64,000 nucleotides of DNA, from positions 2,602,001 to 2,666,000 of the forward strand of contig NZ_CP015318.1 of assembly GCF_001686985.1 (NCBI RefSeq). The letters are read 5' to 3'. Source of the DNA: Mesorhizobium amorphae CCNWGS0123 (GTDB taxonomy: Bacteria; Pseudomonadota; Alphaproteobacteria; Rhizobiales; Rhizobiaceae). The position numbers were made by a program, and so were the translations under genes. How positions within the stretch are numbered: position 1 is the first letter of the stretch; every line of letters starts with the position of its first letter. The notes under the pieces were generated by a model, which was given only the letters and a program-made list of their open reading frames with translations, ran no database searches and was not told where the DNA came from. Shown here in pieces: positions 57,058 through 64,000 of the stretch.

Positions 57058-58650
57058 ATGCTGAGAAACATGCTGAAGGCGACAGTGTTCGCCACCACGA
57101 TGGCTTTGACGGCCGGCACGTTCTACACGCCGGCTTTCGCCGAGACCGTCTATAACAGAGGCAGCGCCGCCGAAGCGGAGACGGTCGATCCGCACAAGAC
57201 CTCGACCGTCTACGAAGCCGATATTATACGCGACATGTTCCAAGGCCTGGTCATGCACGATCAGAAGACGAACCTCATTCCGGGCGCCGCCGAAAGCTGG
57301 ACGGTGTCCGACGACGGCACCGTCTACACGTTCAAGCTGCGCAAGGACGGCTTATGGTCGGATGGCAGCCCGGTGACGGCTGAAGACTTCGTCTACTCCT
57401 TCCGTCGGCTGGAAGATCCGGCGACCGCCGCCGAATACGCCTCGATGCTCTATCCGGTGAAGGGCGCTGAGGACTTCAACACCAAGAAAGGCAAGCCCGA
57501 GGATATGGGCGTCAAAGCGATCGACGCCAACACCCTGGAAGTGACGCTGAAGGCGCCGACGCCTTATTTCCTGGAGATGTTGACCCACCAGGCGACCTAC
57601 CCGGTCAGCAAGGCCTCCATCGACAAGCTCGGCGCCGAATGGATCAAGCCGGGCAAGCTGGTTTCCAACGGCGCCTACACGCTGGCCGAATGGGTCCCCA
57701 ACGACCACATGAAGCTGGTCAAGAATCCGAAATTCTGGGATGCCGCGACCGTCAAGATGGACGTGGTCAACTATATCCCGACAGAAGATCGTTCGTCGGC
57801 GATGAAGCGCTTCGAAGCCGGCGAACTCGACAGCTACGGCGATCTGCCGACCGAACAGCTCGCTGACCTCAAGACCAAGTTCGGCGATCAGATCCGCGTC
57901 GGACCGTATCTCGGCACCTACTATTATGCGATCAAGACCGACAAGGCGCCGTGGGACAATGTCGAACTGCGCAACGCCATCTCGATGGCGATCGACCGCG
58001 ACTTCCTGGCTGAGAAAGTCTGGCAGAACTCGATGCTGCCCGGCTATTCGATGGTGCCTCCCGGCATCGCGGGCTACACGCCGGCATTGGCCAAGTTTGC
58101 CGACATGCCGCAGATCGACCGCGAGGACGCCGCCAAGAAAATCCTCGAGAAGCTCGGCTATACGCCCGAGCATCCGCTGAAGATGGAGATCCGCTACAAC
58201 ACCTCGGAAAACCACAAGAACACCGCGGTTGCCATCCAGGAACAGCTGAAGCCGCTTGGCGTCGAAGTCACGCTGCTCAACACCGACACCAAGACCCACT
58301 ACTCCTTCCTTGAGCAGAAGGGCAACTACGACGTGGCGCGCGCCGCCTGGATCGCCGACTACAAGGATCCCGAGACCTTCCTCGGCATCACCCGCAAGGC
58401 CAGCGGCAACAACTATTCGAACTACGTCAGCCCGGCATATGAAGCGGCCATGGACAAGGCTGCGGCTGCCGGCGGCAAGCCCGAAGAGCGCATGAAGGAC
58501 CTCGCCGAAGCCGAACGCATCCTCGTCGACGATGTCGGCCAGATCCCGCTTCTCTACTACAGCTTCCACGATATCGTTTCCTCGAAGCTGCATGGCTTCG
58601 ACGACAATGTGATGGACATCCATCCGTCCCGCTTCGTCTCCAAGGACTGA
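57058..58650 (+). CDS. oppA: oligopeptide ABC transporter substrate-binding protein (OppA)
   Basis: 530 aa from ATG 57058 with GGGAGA upstream. The signal peptide ends near TPAFA (residue 28). SBP family 5 features are clear: the SAAEAETVDPHKTSTVYEA N-terminus, LIPGAAESWTVSDDGTVYTFKLR (seen in two parts), and DVARAAWIADYKDPETFL near the C-terminus. It binds oligopeptides in the periplasm for OppBCDF. A perfect hairpin follows the stop. Confidence 0.92.
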   Translation: MLRNMLKATVFATTMALTAGTFYTPAFAETVYNRGSAAEAETVDPHKTSTVYEADIIRDMFQGLVMHDQKTNLIPGAAESWTVSDDGTVYTFKLRKDGLWSDGSPVTAEDFVYSFRRLEDPATAAEYASMLYPVKGAEDFNTKKGKPEDMGVKAIDANTLEVTLKAPTPYFLEMLTHQATYPVSKASIDKLGAEWIKPGKLVSNGAYTLAEWVPNDHMKLVKNPKFWDAATVKMDVVNYIPTEDRSSAMKRFEAGELDSYGDLPTEQLADLKTKFGDQIRVGPYLGTYYYAIKTDKAPWDNVELRNAISMAIDRDFLAEKVWQNSMLPGYSMVPPGIAGYTPALAKFADMPQIDREDAAKKILEKLGYTPEHPLKMEIRYNTSENHKNTAVAIQEQLKPLGVEVTLLNTDTKTHYSFLEQKGNYDVARAAWIADYKDPETFLGITRKASGNNYSNYVSPAYEAAMDKAAAAGGKPEERMKDLAEAERILVDDVGQIPLLYYSFHDIVSSKLHGFDDNVMDIHPSRFVSKD

Positions 58651-58668
58651 CAATCATCCTTGACTGGA

Positions 58669-58695
58669 CCGCCGCGCCTCATCTGGGCGCGGCGG
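58669..58695 (+). terminator. 10 bp hairpin between oppA and oppB
   Basis: CCGCCGCGCC (58669-58678), loop TCATCTG and GGCGCGGCGG (58686-58695). No T-run follows. Position right after the binding-protein gene matches the hairpin between frcB and frcC. Confidence 0.65.
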
Positions 58696-58827
58696 GCTGG
58701 TCGGTCATCGCATCGCTCCGAAAGTCGTGGTCGATTTTTGGCAAGCCCGGTGCGAAGATTGGAGGCGCCGGAGCGTGGCAATGCGTCCGCATTGACGTAA
58801 TGTCGCTCTGGCCGAAGCGGGGCGCCG

Positions 58828-59751
58828 ATGCTGCGATATATCTTCCGGCGGCTTCTGACCGCCATACCGACGCTATTCGTCATCGTGACCATGGCGTTCT
58901 TCCTGATACGCGTCGCACCAGGCGGCCCCTTCAATCAGGAGCGGGGCTTGAGCCCCGAGATCAGGGCCAATCTGGAAGCTCAGTTCGGCCTCGACGATCC
59001 GCTCTGGCTGCAATATGCCCACTATCTCGGCAATCTTTTGCGCGGCAATTTCGGGCCGAGCTACAATTTGCCTGACTTCACCGTCACCGAACTCTTCGCC
59101 AAGGGCTTGCCGATTTCAGTCCAGCTCGGCGCCTCCGCGCTGATCCTGGCGCTGCTGCTGGGTTCGGTGCTCGGCACCATTGCCGCGCTCAACCAGAACA
59201 AGCTTGGCGACTATACGGTGATCGCGCTGGCGACCGCCGGCAGCACCATCCCTACCTTCGTCATCGCTCCGGTGATTCAGCTGGTGTTCGGATTGACCTG
59301 GAAGCTGTTGCCGATCGGCGGCTGGGGCGATGGCGCCTTCATCAATAAGGTCGGGCCGGTGCTGACGCTGGCTTTGCCGCAGATCGCCATCGTCGCCCGC
59401 CTGATGCGCGGTTCGATGATTGAGAGCTTGCGTTCGCATCATATCCGAACGGCGCGTGCGCTCGGCCTCTCCGACTGGTCGGTGGTGGTCAAGCACGCGC
59501 TGCGCGGCGCCATCCTGCCGATCGTTTCCTTCACCGGTCCGGCGGCCGCGGCGCTGCTCACCGGTTCGGTCATCGTCGAGACCATTTTCTCCATTCCCGG
59601 GGTCGGCCGCTATTTCGTCGATGCCGCGCTCAACCGCGACTACACGCTGGTGATGGGGACCGTGGTGGTGATCGCGCTCTTCACCATCGTCTTCAACCTG
59701 ATCGTCGACGTCATGTATGCGGTCGTCGATCCGAGGGTGCGCTATGACTGA
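58828..59751 (+). CDS. oppB: oligopeptide ABC transporter permease (OppB)
   Basis: 307 aa with six hydrophobic segments. MLRYIFRRLLTAIPTLFVI and the RVAPGGPFNQERGLSPEIR region are typical of OppB/DppB. LMRGSMIESLRSHHIRTARALGLSDW is the EAA-type loop that contacts the ATPase. The gene overlaps oppC by eight bases. A 177 bp gap with the hairpin separates it from oppA. Confidence 0.95.
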   Translation: MLRYIFRRLLTAIPTLFVIVTMAFFLIRVAPGGPFNQERGLSPEIRANLEAQFGLDDPLWLQYAHYLGNLLRGNFGPSYNLPDFTVTELFAKGLPISVQLGASALILALLLGSVLGTIAALNQNKLGDYTVIALATAGSTIPTFVIAPVIQLVFGLTWKLLPIGGWGDGAFINKVGPVLTLALPQIAIVARLMRGSMIESLRSHHIRTARALGLSDWSVVVKHALRGAILPIVSFTGPAAAALLTGSVIVETIFSIPGVGRYFVDAALNRDYTLVMGTVVVIALFTIVFNLIVDVMYAVVDPRVRYD

Positions 59752-60871
59752 TATCGCGGCCACCGCCGCTCCGCCGGCCATCGTCGGCCGCTCGCTCTGG
59801 GGCGATGCCTGGGCGCGGCTCAAGGCCAACCGCGCCGCCATGTTCAGCCTCTATTATCTGGCCTTCATTGGCGTCATCAGCGTCTTCGGGCCCTGGTTGG
59901 TGCCGCATCAATACACCACCATCTACGCCGACTACGTGCGCACGCCGCCAAGCTTTTCTGCCTATCCGAAGGCAGACATGATCGAGACTGCGCTCAAGGA
60001 TGCCATCAAGCGCATGCGCGTCGACATCAAGGAGTGGAAGCAGGAGGGCGATCGCGTCACCGTAACCGTCACCTCAACCAAGCCGGTCGACGAGCGCAAC
60101 ATCCGCTATCTCGACCGCTCCGATGCCTTCGACGATACCAAGATAGAGAGCAAGTCGCCCGACGGGCTCGAACTGACGATGACCACCTCGGTCAAGCAGC
60201 AATATTTCCTGTTCGGCACCGACAACACCGGCCGCGATCTGTTGTCCCGCACGCTGATGGCGGGGCGCATTTCGCTGGCCATCGGCCTGCTTGCCGGCGT
60301 TGTCGCTGTGGTCATCGGCGTCCTCTACGGGGCGGCGGCCGGCTTTTCCGGCGGCAAGATCGACGAGGTGATGATGCGCATCGTCGACGTGCTCTATTCG
60401 CTGCCCTTCATCTTTTTCGTCATCATGCTGGTGGTGTTCTTCGGCCGCAACTTCGTGCTGATGTTCCTGGCGGTGGGTGCGGTGCTATGGCTCGACATGG
60501 CGCGCATCGTGCGCGGCCAGGCGCTGTCGATCCGGCGCCAGGAATATGTCCAGGCAGCCGAGGCCATGGGCGTCGGCCAGCGCGGCATCCTGATCCGCCA
60601 TGTCATCCCCAATTTGCTCGGACCGGTGGTGATCTACATGACGCTGCTGGTGCCGCAGGTCATCATCCTGGAAAGCTTCCTGTCCTTCCTCGGCCTTGGC
60701 GTGCAGGAGCCGATGACCAGCTGGGGCGTGCTGATATCGGTTGGCGCCAAGAACATCGGCACCGCCAACTGGCTGCTCCTGTTCCCCGCCTTCTTCCTCG
60801 TCTCGACGCTGTTCGCGCTGAATTTCGTCGGCGACGGCCTGCGCGACGCGCTCGACCCGAGAGATCGATAA
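59744..60871 (+). CDS. oppC: oligopeptide ABC transporter permease (OppC) with an enlarged first loop
   Basis: 375 aa, longer than the usual ~300. After the first membrane segment (about residues 33-55) there is a hydrophilic insert of roughly 90 residues (DYVRTPPSFSAYPKADM ... TSVKQQY) before the standard HLFGTDNTGRD-like FLFGTDNTGRDLLSRTL. RGQALSIRRQEYVQAAEAMGVG is the coupling loop. Long OppC proteins of this kind occur in enteric and alphaproteobacterial Opp systems. Confidence 0.93.
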   Translation: MTDIAATAAPPAIVGRSLWGDAWARLKANRAAMFSLYYLAFIGVISVFGPWLVPHQYTTIYADYVRTPPSFSAYPKADMIETALKDAIKRMRVDIKEWKQEGDRVTVTVTSTKPVDERNIRYLDRSDAFDDTKIESKSPDGLELTMTTSVKQQYFLFGTDNTGRDLLSRTLMAGRISLAIGLLAGVVAVVIGVLYGAAAGFSGGKIDEVMMRIVDVLYSLPFIFFVIMLVVFFGRNFVLMFLAVGAVLWLDMARIVRGQALSIRRQEYVQAAEAMGVGQRGILIRHVIPNLLGPVVIYMTLLVPQVIILESFLSFLGLGVQEPMTSWGVLISVGAKNIGTANWLLLFPAFFLVSTLFALNFVGDGLRDALDPRDR

Positions 60872-60873
60872 AG

Positions 60874-62508
<1,635 letters not shown>

Positions 62509-62535
62509 GGCGACAGTCGTCCGACGGCATGCGCG

Positions 62536-62877
62536 TCATTGCGAAGATGGACACTGGCGCTTCCTTGCCGCGACGATGGCTAGTTGTTGCTGCTGAAGCC
62601 GTTCGATCCGGGCCGTCTCGCGGTTGGCGACCGCGGTCTTGACGGTCGAGCCGCCAAGCAGCCAGCGCGGGACGCTGGTGTTGGCAACCTTGCCGCGGGT
62701 GATGGCGGTCTGCGAGATGTCGCTGGCGGTGTCGCCGAGCGCGCTGTTGAGCTCGGTGCACGTCATCTTGTCGTATTTCGCCGGGTCGAGCGATCTTCCC
62801 GTCGACGAACAGCCTGCTGCAAGAAGGAGCATAGCGGCCAGGCTGAATGGCAAGGCGGCCGTCGACGTCAGCTTCAT
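62536..62877 (-). CDS. small predicted lipoprotein
   Basis: 113 aa from ATG 62877. A signal peptide ends in the lipobox LLAAGC with Cys23 as lipidation site. The mature part is short and charged: KYDKMTCTELNSALGD, then a predicted helix NRETARIERLQQQQLAIVAARKR. No enzyme motif is present. Small lipoproteins of this form are common in Rhizobiales and their role is unknown. It is convergent with the opp operon. Confidence 0.75.
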   Translation of the reverse strand: MKLTSTAALPFSLAAMLLLAAGCSSTGRSLDPAKYDKMTCTELNSALGDTASDISQTAITRGKVANTSVPRWLLGGSTVKTAVANRETARIERLQQQQLAIVAARKRQCPSSQ

Positions 62878-63092
62878 GTCTTGTCCGGTCTCGCCATTCC
62901 TGACTCCCTCATACCCGTGCAACTAGGGCAGGGCGCCATTAGGTCAAAGTGAGGGCTTGCTGTCGAGCATCATCGCGACTGGCCACGATCCGGCCCGCAT
63001 TTGGAGCTGCTCGATTGATGTGGAGGGCGGCGGGAGAAACCGACCCGGCTTGAAAATACTATGGTATCTATGATGCGTTGGCTCCCAAGTGT

Positions 63093-64000
63093 TCAGAACT
63101 TCGGTAGACCCTTCGGCTGGGAAAGCCGCCTTTGCGCTGCGATCCGAAACGCGGCATTCATCGCTCCATAGCCTTTATAGCCGCCGCGTCGCTCCACGAT
63201 CTCGAAGAAGAAGCCTTCACCATACGTGCGGCTGTAGATCTGGAGATATTCCCCCGTGCCATCCCGATCGTAGAGAATGCGGTTTTCGCGCAACCGGTCA
63301 ACGAAGTCCGGATCCAGGCCGAAACGCGGCTCGAGGTCGTCATAGTAATTCCGCGAGATGGGCAGAGCCAGAAAGCCGAGTGCAGCAAGCGCGCGGGCTG
63401 TCTCGAAAATGTCGCCGGAGGCAAAGGCGAGATGCTGGATGCTCGAGCCAAAACCTTCGGCCAGGAAGTTGCCCGCGAAGGTCTTGCGATTTTCCACACC
63501 GTTCAACGTCAGACGGAATCCACCATCACTGCCCTCTACGGCCTGGCTTCGGACAAGACCGCCGGGATCGACGATGTCGACCATTGGCGTTCGCCGGGTA
63601 TCGAAGATCGATGTGTAGAACAGCAGCCATGTCAGCATTTCGTCATAGCGGGTCGTCTGGGCGATGTGGTCGATATGGATCAGGCCGGCCCCTTTTGGGG
63701 TCGATTCCTCGACCGCATCGAATTCGCTTTCCCAGATATTGGCGAGTGCGCTGGAACCGTCGAGGAAATAAATCACGCCGTTTCCGACACCCTGGATCGC
63801 CGGCACCGCCACCTCGCCCGGGAGGCGCGGCTCTGCGAAAATATCTGCTCCCAGCGCGGATGCGCGCTCCACCGTGGCATTGGCGTCTGCGACCTTCATC
63901 CCGTAGGCATAGGCATTGGCGCCGTTTACGGAATAGGAAGAGTTGGCAAAGCCCCGGTTGTCGGTATTGATGACGAGGCGAATATCGCCTTGCCTGTAGA
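63093..64000 (-). CDS. C-terminal part of a sugar isomerase/4-hydroxyphenylpyruvate dioxygenase-like fusion (partial)
   Basis: 302 residues; the gene continues beyond the right edge, so its start is missing. The visible part is an HPPD-like dioxygenase module made of VOC repeats: HIDHIAQTTRYDEML carries the first metal His, IQHLAFASGDIFETA the second, and GEYLQIYSRTYGEGFFFEIVERRGG the Glu ligand, the last read in overlapping pieces. In rhizobia this module is usually fused behind an AP-endonuclease-2-fold 3-dehydroshikimate dehydratase (QuiC type) acting in quinate/shikimate catabolism. A true HPPD of tyrosine breakdown is less likely from the C-terminal sequence. Confidence 0.8.
   Translation of the reverse strand, partial: YRQGDIRLVINTDNRGFANSSYSVNGANAYAYGMKVADANATVERASALGADIFAEPRLPGEVAVPAIQGVGNGVIYFLDGSSALANIWESEFDAVEESTPKGAGLIHIDHIAQTTRYDEMLTWLLFYTSIFDTRRTPMVDIVDPGGLVRSQAVEGSDGGFRLTLNGVENRKTFAGNFLAEGFGSSIQHLAFASGDIFETARALAALGFLALPISRNYYDDLEPRFGLDPDFVDRLRENRILYDRDGTGEYLQIYSRTYGEGFFFEIVERRGGYKGYGAMNAAFRIAAQRRLSQPKGLPKF

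Overview
The window looks like chromosomal DNA of a rhizobial alphaproteobacterium, most probably Mesorhizobium or a close relative. The evidence is the high G+C and strong third-position GC, families typical of the group (FrcBCA fructose transporter with a ROK regulator, NodPQ-like CysD/CysNC, a fused OppDF ATPase, TadE/TadG), and several palindromic intergenic repeats of the kind scattered through Rhizobiales genomes. No tRNA, rRNA, CRISPR array, transposase or integrase was recognised.

Layout. 1-6245: assorted housekeeping genes (polysaccharide deacetylase-like protein, DUF427 protein, AMP-forming acyl-CoA synthetase, DUF1499 membrane protein, metallo-beta-lactamase-fold hydrolase, biotin transporter BioY) closed by a clear intrinsic terminator. 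6357-29860: a surface-polysaccharide (probably LPS O-antigen) locus. It starts with a good promoter and dTDP-L-rhamnose genes (order rmlA-rmlC-rmlB-rmlD). These are followed by a sugar aminotransferase and a GNAT acetyltransferase, a Wzm/Wzt ABC exporter, a giant three-domain glycosyltransferase and a second glycosyltransferase. An antisense methyltransferase comes next. A tightly overlapping CDP-sugar operon follows (rfbF, rfbG, cupin epimerase, C-methyltransferase, reductase). The locus ends with a priming module (CapD/WbpM-type dehydratase, GT2, phosphoglycosyl transferase, NAD-dependent reductase) and an O-antigen ligase-like membrane protein. By eye the part from about 9.9 to 19.9 kb is richer in A+T than its flanks, as is common for exchanged O-antigen DNA.

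30-34 kb: sulfate activation (cysD, cysNC, cysQ). 34-35.2 kb: a second sugar aminotransferase. 35.5-41.3 kb: a fructose-type sugar uptake divergon. A ROK repressor, a RbsD/FucU mutarotase and a PfkB kinase lie on the minus strand, and frcB-frcC-frcA lie on the plus strand. They share an intergenic palindrome carrying a -35-like hexamer at both ends. 41.4-54.5 kb: a complete glycogen operon (glgP, glgB, glgC, glgA, pgm, glgX) plus a GH13 alpha-glucosidase. 54.5-56.8 kb: TadE and TadG pilus-type proteins. 57-62.5 kb: an oligopeptide ABC transporter (oppA, oppB, oppC, fused oppDF). The right end holds a small lipoprotein and the C-terminal part of a sugar isomerase/4-hydroxyphenylpyruvate dioxygenase-type fusion that runs off the window.

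The most interesting part is the polysaccharide locus. It predicts a CDP-linked, C-methyl-branched 6-deoxy sugar, a priming step resembling the N-acetylquinovosamine module of Rhizobium etli, and a three-domain glycosyltransferase whose middle domain resembles the stand-alone protein encoded next to it. Starts were chosen by ribosome-binding sites and family alignment and are uncertain where stated. Functions come from motif recognition, not from database searches.
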